Source of the DNA: Leisingera sp. JC1
Lineage (GTDB): Bacteria; Pseudomonadota; Alphaproteobacteria; Rhodobacterales; Rhodobacteraceae
Reading direction: 5' to 3'
Length of the DNA stretch: 64,000 nt
NCBI RefSeq assembly: GCF_001679925.1
Contig: NZ_LYUZ01000001.1
Location: 338,210-402,209, forward strand
Shown: one piece after another, positions 50,919 to 58,339 of the stretch
How the letters are laid out: each line of letters starts with the position of its first letter
Numbering within the stretch: the stretch's first letter is position 1
Made by a program: the position numbers and the translations under genes
Notes under the pieces: model-generated
The model's input: only the letters and a program-made list of their open reading frames with translations
What the model was told of the DNA's origin: nothing
Database searches by the model: none

Positions 50919-51514
50919 CAGATTTCAACTCCGCGCAGGCGTCCGATATCCCGGAACAGTTCGGCAAGGCATTGCAGCAGCATCAGAAAGACGCCGAAGC
51001 AGAGGATGGTTTTGACGGGCCACAGGAACGGCCGCCAGGCGGTGGAGCTGCGCTCCAGGTAGCCGAGCTTTTCACCTGCGGCGGCAGGGCCTTCGCTCAG
51101 CAGCGTTTTCAGCAGGTCCCAGAAGAACTGTAGCGGCTCCAGCCCGAAATAGCCGAGGCTATAGGCGGTGGAGCTGAGGGCGCCGTACATCAGGATCACA
51201 AGATATGTCATCAAGAACAGCACGGTGAAGGCATCCACCAGCGCCTTGGTTTTCGTCGACCAAGCGCCATAGAACAGGTCCATCCGCACGTTTGATCCCA
51301 GTTGCATCGAGTAAGGGCCGCCCAGAACATAATAGGCGACCATCACGAACTGTGCGGTCTCCAGCGTCCAGTGCGACGGATTGAAGAACGTCTTGGATGC
51401 CGAGGACCACAGCAGCACCCCGATCAGGGCAAAGATCAGATACATGGCAAAGCGGCCGATTGCGCGGTTCATCGCGTCGATGCCGCGGACATAAGCCCGG
51501 ATTATCTTAGGCAT
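50918..51514 (-). CDS. dctQ: TRAP transporter small permease (DctQ)
   Basis: 198 aa, four transmembrane segments with LGGPYSMQLGSNVRMDLFYG between helices two and three, the region conserved among DctQ proteins. It also has a longer C-terminal loop (LKTLLSEGPAAAGEKLGYLERS) than minimal DctQ. It forms the membrane complex with DctM. It overlaps the upstream amidohydrolase gene by eight bases and dctM by one base. Confidence 0.9.
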   Translation of the reverse strand: MPKIIRAYVRGIDAMNRAIGRFAMYLIFALIGVLLWSSASKTFFNPSHWTLETAQFVMVAYYVLGGPYSMQLGSNVRMDLFYGAWSTKTKALVDAFTVLFLMTYLVILMYGALSSTAYSLGYFGLEPLQFFWDLLKTLLSEGPAAAGEKLGYLERSSTAWRPFLWPVKTILCFGVFLMLLQCLAELFRDIGRLRGVEI

Positions 51515-52292
51515 CTGACCCTCCCTCTGCCGCCAGCGCGGCCAGGGCCGGACGCAGCAATGCCAGCATTTCTTCTGCCATGGCCTCTTCTTCTTCTGGC
51601 GTTGTCACCAGATCATTTCGGATTTCGATCATCACATTGGCCAGCCCGTGCGCCAGCCCATGAATTTTCAAGGAGTGCGTGACACCGTCAGCCGGGCCAT
51701 AGGGCTCGTTGCGCTCCACCCGGCGGTGCGCCAGGGCAGGGGATTGTGCCAGCATCGCGTCTGCCAGCCTGCTGTCTGCGTCATGCAGGATGCCGATCTC
51801 GACTCCGCGTTGCTGGCCGAAATAGACCGGGGTGAAGCTGTGCATTGTGACCAGCATGGTCTGCAGCCCGGCTTCCTTGCGGGCTTTGATCACATCAGAA
51901 ACGGTGGCGCAGAAGGGATCATAAACCGTTTCAACCCGCTCCTGGCGTTGTTCTGCGGTCAGTCCCTTGTTGCCGGGAACGACCACCAGCTCGGATTTCT
52001 CCGGCATGGCACTGGCGGCTTCTGGCGGGCGGTTGCAGTCGTAGACCAGCCGCGACACGGTGCTGGCGATCAAAGGGGCGTCCATTGCCTTGGACATGTG
52101 GAGAGCCACGGCCCTGGCGCCGGGATCCCAGGCGGCATGGCTCAGCCGGTCTGCGTCGCGCAGGCCCAGCCCGTTGTATCTGGCCGGAATGCTACTGGAG
52201 GCATGCTCACACAGCAGCAGGACCGGGCTGGTGCCGTTACGGTTCACCACTTCCACCGCATCCCCCTGAGCGTGAGAATCGCTCTCGTGCAT
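51507..52292 (-). CDS. N-formylglutamate amidohydrolase family protein
   Basis: 261 aa. Blocks of the family are LLLCEHASSSIPARYNGLGL (with E-H metal ligands), YDCNRPPEAASAMPEKSE and VTMHSFTPVYFGQQRGVEIGILHD. The family cleaves N-formylglutamate in histidine breakdown, but no hut gene is here. It heads the operon with the TRAP transporter and GS-like ligase. A role in releasing glutamate from a gamma-glutamyl intermediate, like PuuD in another fold, is therefore inferred. The start at 52292 has GGGAGG upstream; the longer frame would run into an operator. Confidence 0.8.
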   Translation of the reverse strand: MHESDSHAQGDAVEVVNRNGTSPVLLLCEHASSSIPARYNGLGLRDADRLSHAAWDPGARAVALHMSKAMDAPLIASTVSRLVYDCNRPPEAASAMPEKSELVVVPGNKGLTAEQRQERVETVYDPFCATVSDVIKARKEAGLQTMLVTMHSFTPVYFGQQRGVEIGILHDADSRLADAMLAQSPALAHRRVERNEPYGPADGVTHSLKIHGLAHGLANVMIEIRNDLVTTPEEEEAMAEEMLALLRPALAALAAEGGSDA

Positions 52293-52312
52293 GTGCTGCC
52301 TCCCATTGAGTT

Positions 52313-52399
52313 GGAAAAATGTTTCCATGAAGAGATATTTGTGTCAATATCTTTTCATGATCGGTTCCGGACAGGGATTCCTGAAACTTTCTTTTCAGG
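52313..52399. promoter_or_regulatory. Divergent control region with three inverted repeats
   Basis: GGAAA-N4-TTTCC at 52313-52326. A long palindrome has arms CATGAAGAGATATT (52326-52339) and AATATCTTTTCATG (52346-52359), 13 of 14 paired. CCTGAAA-N6-TTTCAGG lies at 52380-52399. All sit in the 125-bp gap between the amidohydrolase gene and the RpiR gene and are good operator candidates. Confidence 0.65.
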
Positions 52400-52417
52400 C
52401 CGGTTCCGGGGTAGAAA

Positions 52418-53317
52418 GTGTCTGTTCAAAACAGGAATGCGCCGTTGTCGAAACCGCCTGCCACCGTTCGCGAGTTGATCCGCGAGAACTACTCCTCGCT
52501 CACCCAGTCCGAACGAAAGTTCGCGAATTTGCTTCTGGAGAACTATCCCGCGGCGGGGTTGGCCTCGATTACTATCGTGGCCGGCAATGCCGAAGTTTCC
52601 ACGCCGACGGTGGCGCGGATGGTGCAGAAGCTGGGTTTTAAGGGGTATCCGCAGTTCCACCAGGCATTGCTGAAGGAACTGGAGGCCAAGGTCTCCGGCC
52701 CGACTAAGCGGCGTGACAACTGGGCATCAGAGGCGCCTGAGGGACACCTGTTGAACAGATTTGCACAGGCTGTCACGGACAACCTGCAGCAGACGTTTTC
52801 CAACATCGACTCCGCTCAGTTCGACGCCGCCGTGCACCAGCTCGCCAATACCGAGGGGCGGCTTTATGTGGTGGGCGGGCGCATCACACGGGCGCTGGCG
52901 GATTACGCCTTTACCCACTTTCAGGCGATCCGGCAGCGGGTCACCCATATGACGTCCTCCTCCGCCACCTGGCCGCATTACGTGCTTGATATGGTGGAAG
53001 GCGACACGCTGCTGATGTTTGACGTGCGCCGGTACGAGACCAACCTGCAAAGGCTGGCCGAACTTGCCTCCGAGCGAGGGGTGAAGATCGTGCTGATCAC
53101 CGACCAATGGGCCAGCCCGATTGCCTCGGTTGCCGAACACACCTTCAACTGCTGGGTCGAAATCCCGTCGGCCTGGGATTCCAACATTTCCACCATGATG
53201 CTGCTGGAAGCGATGATCGCCGCTACACAGGAGGAGAGCTGGGACAAAACCAAGGACCGCTACGACCGGCTGGATGAACTGTTCGACATGACCCGGCTGT
53301 TCCGCAAGTTCTCCTGA
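52418..53317 (+). CDS. MurR/RpiR-family transcriptional regulator
   Basis: 299 aa. The N-terminal HTH_6 domain (about 10-90) has LTQSERKFANLLLENYP and GNAEVSTPTVARMVQKLGFKGYPQFH. The SIS domain (about 130-260) has RLYVVGGRITRALADYAFTHFQAI and EGDTLLMFDVRRYETNLQRLAELA. The start codon is GTG 52418. SIS domains usually sense phosphosugars, but this subgroup is often tied to amino-compound transporters. It is divergent from the TRAP/gamma-glutamyl cluster and presumably controls it. Confidence 0.9.
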   Translation: MSVQNRNAPLSKPPATVRELIRENYSSLTQSERKFANLLLENYPAAGLASITIVAGNAEVSTPTVARMVQKLGFKGYPQFHQALLKELEAKVSGPTKRRDNWASEAPEGHLLNRFAQAVTDNLQQTFSNIDSAQFDAAVHQLANTEGRLYVVGGRITRALADYAFTHFQAIRQRVTHMTSSSATWPHYVLDMVEGDTLLMFDVRRYETNLQRLAELASERGVKIVLITDQWASPIASVAEHTFNCWVEIPSAWDSNISTMMLLEAMIAATQEESWDKTKDRYDRLDELFDMTRLFRKFS

Positions 53318-53393
53318 TCCGCCGCATGGACATTGCCTGCCGGTTGCGCCTTACTGGGGAACAAGCCGGTTTCATTCAGGCAGGAGTATTCAC

Positions 53394-53738
53394 ATGCGTT
53401 TTTCCGGAATTCTGACAGCTGCCGCCCTGGCAGCATTGGTCGCCGCGCCCGCAGCGGCCAATCCTCTCAGCCGTATTCTGGCCAAGTCCGGGCTGACACC
53501 GCAGGACACCAACATCATGCGGCAGGCTGAGCAAACCCTGCTGGCTGAGGCGCAGGGCGGTAAACGGGCCAAGTGGAGCAACCCGGACAGCGGCGCGCAC
53601 GGCGAGGTGCAGGTGGCGGGCAAAGAAGGCGATTGCGTTCTTTTGCAGCACCAGGCCTTTGTCAAAGACGATCAGACGCCGAAGCAGGCCCGCCGGAAAT
53701 TCTGTCCGTCTGAGGGCAAATGGCTGCTGTCCCAATAG
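53394..53738 (+). CDS. Small secreted protein, surface-antigen-like
   Basis: 114 aa. The signal peptide MRFSGILTAAALAALVAAPAAA is followed by a short helical part. A core with WSNPDSGAHGEVQVAGKEGDCVLLQH and an end with FCPSEGKWLLSQ follow. The two Cys could form a disulfide. The pattern S-G-x-x-G-x-V...C...C...G-x-W recalls the rickettsial 17-kDa/RT0821 surface antigen domain family. Function unknown. It lies between the RpiR and RidA-like genes, with GGAG-type ribosome site (CAGGAG). Confidence 0.6.
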   Translation: MRFSGILTAAALAALVAAPAAANPLSRILAKSGLTPQDTNIMRQAEQTLLAEAQGGKRAKWSNPDSGAHGEVQVAGKEGDCVLLQHQAFVKDDQTPKQARRKFCPSEGKWLLSQ

Positions 53739-53782
53739 GAACGGCGGCTGAAGTTCAGCAACAATTTTCGCAAGGATAAGAG

Positions 53783-54133
53783 ATGTCTGAAATAACCCGC
53801 AGCCACACCGGCCAGCGTATGAGCCAGATCGTGACCCACGGAGATACAATTTACCTGGCAGGGCAGGTTGGCACTGCCGGTGCCAGCGTGGCGCAGCAGA
53901 CCCAGGACTGCCTGGACAAGATCGACACGCTGCTGGCGGAGGCGGGCAGCGACAAGACCCGTATCCTGCAAACTGTGATCTGGCTGGCCGACATGAAGGA
54001 TTTTGCCGAGATGAATGCGGTCTGGGATGCCTGGGTGCCAGAGGGGCATGCCCCTGCACGCGCCTGCGGCGAAGCAAAGCTGGCCCGCGAGGATTTCCTG
54101 GTGGAACTGATCGTAACTGCGGCCAAACCCTAA
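53783..54133 (+). CDS. RidA/YjgF-family protein
   Basis: 116 aa. Typical blocks are [45 protein letters not shown] and [28 protein letters not shown], which includes the catalytic-type Arg. RidA proteins hydrolyse reactive enamine/imine intermediates from PLP enzymes; this subgroup (with C-G-E near the Arg) may be a Rid1-7 variant. AAGGATAAGAG precedes the ATG. It is convergent with the GSAM-like aminotransferase, itself a PLP enzyme. Confidence 0.85.
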   Translation: MSEITRSHTGQRMSQIVTHGDTIYLAGQVGTAGASVAQQTQDCLDKIDTLLAEAGSDKTRILQTVIWLADMKDFAEMNAVWDAWVPEGHAPARACGEAKLAREDFLVELIVTAAKP

Positions 54134-54154
54134 GTTAGCCTTGGCGGGTAAAGG

Positions 54155-54179
54155 AAAGGCGGGCAGGCAGCCCGCCTTT
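54155..54179. terminator. Bidirectional intrinsic terminator
   Basis: AAAGGCGGGC (54155-54164), loop AGGCA, GCCCGCCTTT (54170-54179) is a perfect ten-base stem with T/A ends on both strands. It closes the RidA-like gene (plus) and the seven-gene minus-strand operon. Confidence 0.85.
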
Positions 54180-54191
54180 GTTGCTGATGAT

Positions 54192-55466
54192 CTAGTCCAG
54201 AGCCGCGGAGGCCTTCCTGATGGCTGCCTCAGTCTGTTCCAGATCCTCGTCTGTCAGTGCCAGGCTGGGGTAGGTCTTGCCCGGCGATTTGAAGATGCCT
54301 TCCTGGCGCAGCACCGCATTATAGCGCTTGGTGCGTTCGGCGTTTCCGGCCTGGGTGTCACGGTAATCGCGCACTTTGGCATCTGTGAAGACGACCTCGA
54401 ACAATGCGGGTTCACCAACGATTTGGAACGGCACCCCGGATTCTTCCAGCGCCGCACTGGTCATCTGCATCAGCCGTTGGCCGGTGCGGTTCAGCTTGTC
54501 ATAGGCACCCTCGCGGCGCAGCACTTCCATGGTTTTCAGGCCCGCGACTGCCGCCACCGGGTTACCCGACAGCGTGCCTAACTGCATCAGCCAGCCTTCG
54601 GCACCCACTTCCGCCTTGTCGAAGTGCCGCATGATATCGGCCCGGCCCACAGTGGCCGCCAGCGGGAAGCCGCCGCCAATGACCTTGCCCAGCGTCGCCA
54701 GATCCGGTGTCACTCCATAAAGCTCCTGGCCGCCGCCATAGGTGGAGCGGAAGCCGGTGACCACCTCGTCAAAGATCAGCAGGCTTCCGTGTTTCTGAGT
54801 TTCCTCGCGCAACAGCTGCAGGAAGCCCGGCAGCGGCGGCACAATACGTTGCAGCGGCTCGGCAATGATGGCCGCAATCTCGTGCCCGTGCTCTGCCATC
54901 AGCTGCTTGATGTATTCGAAGTCATTGAAAGGCGCGACCAGCACCTCTGCCGCTACTGACGGCGGGATGCCTGCACTGTCCGGCACGGCCTGCGGGAAAT
55001 TCACACGAACCGAGGGCGCCAGGCTCATCTGCGCTTCCGCCGACATGCCATGGTAGCCGCCTTCAAACTTCACGATCTTGGTGCGCCCGGTAAAGGCACG
55101 GGCCAGCCGGATCGCATACATGTCTGCTTCGCCGCCGGTGGAGACATAACGCAACTGCTCGGCGCAAGGCACCGCGCGGCAGATATCCTCAGCCAGTTCA
55201 ATGCCGCGGGTATTGCTGGCAAAGAAGGTCATGCCTTTCGGCAATTGCTCCAGAACGGCCTCCAGCACCTCAGGGTGACCGTGGCCCAGCATCATCGGAC
55301 CGGAGCCTATCAGGTAGTCTATGTACTCCTTGCCGTCTTCGTCCCAAACACGCGAGCCCTTGCCTTCGCGGATGACGATGCCGGGATCGAAGTTGCCAAA
55401 GCCGCCGGCGGGCAGCACTGCCTTTGCGCGGTCAATCCACTCGGCCTGGGTGAGGATCTTTTCCAT
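54192..55466 (-). CDS. Class III aminotransferase, glutamate-1-semialdehyde aminomutase-like
   Basis: 424 aa. PLP lysine K261 is in LATLGKVIGGGFPLAATVGR and D233 in IFDEVVTGFR; the phosphate block is STGGEADMYAIRLARAFTG. GxGPMMLGHGHPEV resembles HemL, but the position in a catabolic operon argues against tetrapyrrole synthesis, which uses a separate hemL. It is the last gene of the operon, 64 bp after an enolase-superfamily gene, with an inverted repeat in that gap. It probably transaminates or isomerises an amino acid product of the pathway. Confidence 0.85.
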   Translation of the reverse strand: MEKILTQAEWIDRAKAVLPAGGFGNFDPGIVIREGKGSRVWDEDGKEYIDYLIGSGPMMLGHGHPEVLEAVLEQLPKGMTFFASNTRGIELAEDICRAVPCAEQLRYVSTGGEADMYAIRLARAFTGRTKIVKFEGGYHGMSAEAQMSLAPSVRVNFPQAVPDSAGIPPSVAAEVLVAPFNDFEYIKQLMAEHGHEIAAIIAEPLQRIVPPLPGFLQLLREETQKHGSLLIFDEVVTGFRSTYGGGQELYGVTPDLATLGKVIGGGFPLAATVGRADIMRHFDKAEVGAEGWLMQLGTLSGNPVAAVAGLKTMEVLRREGAYDKLNRTGQRLMQMTSAALEESGVPFQIVGEPALFEVVFTDAKVRDYRDTQAGNAERTKRYNAVLRQEGIFKSPGKTYPSLALTDEDLEQTEAAIRKASAALD

Positions 55467-55508
55467 GTTTTCAAGTCCTGTCGGGGCTGGTTTGCCCTAG
55501 TTGGAGTT

Positions 55509-55530
55509 TTTTTGACCAAAAAGTCAAAAA
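55509..55530. promoter_or_regulatory. Inverted repeat before the GSAM-like gene
   Basis: TTTTTGAC (55509-55516), spacer CAAAAA, GTCAAAAA (55523-55530): perfect eight-base arms abutting the stop codon of the upstream gene. It could be an operator or an intra-operon hairpin. Its first 12 bases equal 15392-15403. Confidence 0.45.
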
Positions 55531-56634
55531 CTATTCGATCACGGCTGCGGGAGGGCCGAGAGCTTCCCGGTCTGGCCGCACGCCCAGGCCGGGGCCTTCA
55601 GGCGGCGCGATACGTCCATTGCGGCGCTCTGGTCCTGCCGGGTCAAGCCGCGGGCTGACGTAAGAGGACAGATCGCAGACATTCATCAGCCGCAGCGGAT
55701 CGGTAGATGCGCCCAGGTGCAGAAGCGCCGCGGTGGTAATGTCGGAGCCCCAGGTATCCTCGATGCACATCTTGGCACCCAAGTGCAGGCACAGATCGCG
55801 CGCGCGGCGCGATGCTGAAAGACCGCCGAATTTCGACAGCTTGATGGCCACCGCATCCATCACGCCTGCCGCATGGCCGGCCAGCAGTGAGGCCGTGTCA
55901 TGAGCGTTCTCATCCAGCTTCATCGGCAGCCCGCAGGCCGCGCGCACCCGGGCGCAATCCTCGATAGTGGCGCAGGGCTGTTCCAGCATGATGTCCAGAT
56001 CCGCCACTGCCCGGCCCACGCGCGAGGCATCCAGCGACGTGGCGCCGCAGTTCCAGTCGCCATAGACAAGAGGGCCTTCGCCAACCGCCTCCCGCACCAT
56101 CCGCAGCCGGGCCACGTCGGCCTGCCAGTCGCGGTCGGCACCCAGCTTCACCTGGAACTGGGTGATGCCGGTCTCCTGCGCCTCTCGCGCGATACGGGCC
56201 ATTTCCTCTGGTGCGATACAGGTGATCGAATGATACAGCGGCATGTCTGCCTGCCGCTGGCCGCCCAGCAGCGCATTCAGCGGCAGGTTCGCGGCCTGTG
56301 CGGACAGGTCCCACAGGGCGATGTCGATGGCGGACTTGGCATATGGATGCCCCTGCAGCCAATGATCTAGCCTGGACATCAACGCTTCCGGCCCCACCGG
56401 GTCCGCGCCCAGCAGCACCGGCGCCAATTCTTCAACCGCAGGCACCACGCCGCGGGCATAGGCGGGCAGATAATGCGGGATCGGGCAAACTTCGCCCCAG
56501 CCGGTAAGCCCGCCATCGGTGTCCAGCGCCAGCACCACGCTTTCAACCGTATCGCAGGTCTTGCCCTCAGCCATGTAATAGGCGGTGTGGCTGGTCAGCG
56601 GCACACGCCAAAGGGAAATACGGGTGATCTTCAT
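55531..56634 (-). CDS. Enolase-superfamily enzyme (MR/MLE type), paralogue 1
   Basis: 367 aa with an N-terminal capping domain (about 1-120) and TIM barrel. The first barrel lysine is in QFQVKLGADRDW, metal ligands are in YGDWN, LEQPC and KLDENA, and the opposite-face base lysine is in AVAIKLSKFGG. The K...K pair suits a racemase, epimerase or cycloisomerase of the MLE subgroup. The last barrel strands contain CIEDTWGSDITTAA. It starts in an ATGA overlap with the DddQ-like gene. The substrate is unknown; amino acid betaines are a precedent in roseobacters. Confidence 0.85.
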   Translation of the reverse strand: MKITRISLWRVPLTSHTAYYMAEGKTCDTVESVVLALDTDGGLTGWGEVCPIPHYLPAYARGVVPAVEELAPVLLGADPVGPEALMSRLDHWLQGHPYAKSAIDIALWDLSAQAANLPLNALLGGQRQADMPLYHSITCIAPEEMARIAREAQETGITQFQVKLGADRDWQADVARLRMVREAVGEGPLVYGDWNCGATSLDASRVGRAVADLDIMLEQPCATIEDCARVRAACGLPMKLDENAHDTASLLAGHAAGVMDAVAIKLSKFGGLSASRRARDLCLHLGAKMCIEDTWGSDITTAALLHLGASTDPLRLMNVCDLSSYVSPRLDPAGPERRNGRIAPPEGPGLGVRPDREALGPPAAVIE

Positions 56635-57224
56635 GAGCGTGCTCCCAGTTCGGATTTCTTCAACAGATCGTCTCCGCGCCAGAAGGCTGCCGCCAGCAGC
56701 GGGCCGGGCACCATATCGATGGCATGTTTCTGGTGCGGCGCGTGGTGGATTGTGTCGCCGGGGCCTTCATCCCGCACCGGGCGGCCTTCTGAATAAAACC
56801 GGGCCTGGCCAGCGAGGATCAGGTAGGTCTCCTCGGGAGCGTGCGAATGCTCGCCGTAGTGCTGGCCTGCACCCCAATAACCGATGGACAGACGCATCCC
56901 GTCGCTTTGATACAGCCCCTCGGGCGAGATCAGGTTGACCCAGCCATAATTGTCCAGCCAATCGCGGGTGAAGCCGTCGGCTTCGGTATAGGTCTGCTGC
57001 CAGCGCAGGCGCGGCAGGGCAGAGGCCAGTGCGGCCACCGCAGGCGCAGTTGCCTCGCTGACCTGCTTGCCGGAAACCGCAAGCTTTTCAATTCTATTGC
57101 ACACTGGCAAGCGGAGCGGCTCCGCATCCAACACCGGCAGTCCCTGCATCCGCGCTGCGAACCAGGCCAGCCCTTCAGTCCGGGCAGCAAGCTGTGCCAG
57201 TTCCTGTAATAGCCGCGCGGGCAT
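56631..57224 (-). CDS. dddQ: DddQ-type cupin, putative DMSP lyase
   Basis: 197 aa, the size of DddQ. An N-terminal helical region (about 1-90) is followed by a cupin with H122-Y123, H126, H128, E132 and Y134 (pattern HYxxHxHxxxExY), then G-D-T-I-H-H and H167. These are the metal and catalytic positions of the DMSP lyase family, which cleaves dimethylsulfoniopropionate to dimethyl sulfide and acrylate. The start at 57224 follows GGAGG and lies five bases after the upstream stop; the longer frame to 57662 is antisense-like junk over the next gene. No acuI, acuK or dddA-type acrylate genes are visible beside it, so the substrate needs testing. Confidence 0.78.
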   Translation of the reverse strand: MPARLLQELAQLAARTEGLAWFAARMQGLPVLDAEPLRLPVCNRIEKLAVSGKQVSEATAPAVAALASALPRLRWQQTYTEADGFTRDWLDNYGWVNLISPEGLYQSDGMRLSIGYWGAGQHYGEHSHAPEETYLILAGQARFYSEGRPVRDEGPGDTIHHAPHQKHAIDMVPGPLLAAAFWRGDDLLKKSELGARS

Positions 57225-57229
57225 CACCT

Positions 57230-58339
57230 TCAGCCTCCAAAGACTGCAACCGGGGCACCCAGCGTGCCTTCCTCGGGCGTTACGCCAATGCCAGGCAGGG
57301 CGGGCGGCACTGCCACGCCGCGGTGATTCCGAGCGCCCTGGCCGGGGACCGGGTCCACGTCCAGATGATAGTGGCACAACCAGCTCGCCAGCCGGTTCGC
57401 CTCGGGAGACGAGGCCGCCAGATGGATCGCCGCGGTATCTGCAAGCGCCGAGCCTCCCACATCTTCGATGTGCATTTGCCAGCCCACTGAAACACCAAAG
57501 TCGCGGATCTGCCGGGCCTTGGTCAGCCCGCCAACACGGTTTGGCTTCACCTTCACGCCCTCGCAGGCGCCGCGTTTCCAGGCCTGCAGATGATCGCCGA
57601 ACGCATGCAGGCATTCGTCCAGCATGATCGGGTTGGACACGCGCGCCGCCACATGGGCGCATTGATCCAGCGTCTCACAGGGCTGTTCCACCCAGTCGCG
57701 CGCCTTGACCGAGTTCAGGACCTCGACCGCCACCGCAGGCTGCCAGGCGCGGTTCACGTCAAAAGTTACCTTGTGGCCCTTGGGGAGACCTTCGGAGATC
57801 GCCTCGATCCGGTCGATATCCAGGCCGATGTCAGTACCGCCCACCTTGGCGGAATGCACGGTATAGCCTTTTTCCGCCGCACGGTTGATCAGCGCCAGCA
57901 TCTCCTCCGGCGTTCCGGTTGAGATTGAGGAGTTCACCAGCACTGGTGCCGCCTCAGCCCCGCCCAGCAGCTGCCACAGCGGCAGGCCGGAGGTCTTGCC
58001 CAGGATATCCCAGCAGGCCATGTCGATGGGGGATTTTACATAAGGGTGTCCCGGCAGCTGCACATCCATCACCCGGTTCACGTGATCCAGGCTTCGCGGG
58101 TCCAGCCCGATCAGGGCGGCGGCCAGCGTCTCGATCCCTGCCCGGATTCCCGGCCCATGCGCAGGCAGATAGGTATGCCCCCAGGGGCAGCCTTCACCCC
58201 AGCCCGAAACGCCCTCGTCTGTGTCGATACGCACAAATGTGCTGTCGAGCTTCTCGAACTTCAGCCGCCCGCCCGACAGGTAGTAGGGCTCGGTCAGCGG
58301 CATATCGAGCTGGTAGACGGTGATGCGGGCGATTTTCAT
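57230..58339 (-). CDS. Enolase-superfamily enzyme (MR/MLE type), paralogue 2
   Basis: 369 aa. The capping domain has GEGCPWGHTYLPAHG. Barrel motifs are HSAKVGGTDIG (lysine), FDVNRAW, VEQPCETLDQC and MLDECLHA (metal ligands), and KVKPNRVGGLTKA (second lysine). A C-terminal HIEDVGGSALADTA block follows. It resembles the cis-3/4-hydroxyproline-betaine and dipeptide-epimerase-like groups, without decisive residues. It overlaps paralogue 3 by four bases (ATGA) and precedes the DddQ-like gene by five. Confidence 0.85.
   Translation of the reverse strand: MKIARITVYQLDMPLTEPYYLSGGRLKFEKLDSTFVRIDTDEGVSGWGEGCPWGHTYLPAHGPGIRAGIETLAAALIGLDPRSLDHVNRVMDVQLPGHPYVKSPIDMACWDILGKTSGLPLWQLLGGAEAAPVLVNSSISTGTPEEMLALINRAAEKGYTVHSAKVGGTDIGLDIDRIEAISEGLPKGHKVTFDVNRAWQPAVAVEVLNSVKARDWVEQPCETLDQCAHVAARVSNPIMLDECLHAFGDHLQAWKRGACEGVKVKPNRVGGLTKARQIRDFGVSVGWQMHIEDVGGSALADTAAIHLAASSPEANRLASWLCHYHLDVDPVPGQGARNHRGVAVPPALPGIGVTPEEGTLGAPVAVFGG

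Noticed and set aside
54192-55466. hemL (glutamate-1-semialdehyde aminomutase of haem synthesis)
   Set aside because: Motifs are HemL-like, but the gene is the last member of a catabolic operon, so a catabolic aminotransferase is more likely; not excluded by sequence alone.
56631-57662. Long N-terminal extension of the DddQ-like cupin
   Set aside because: It would overlap the upstream enolase-superfamily gene in another frame by over 400 bp; ATG 57224 has a ribosome site and gives the family length.
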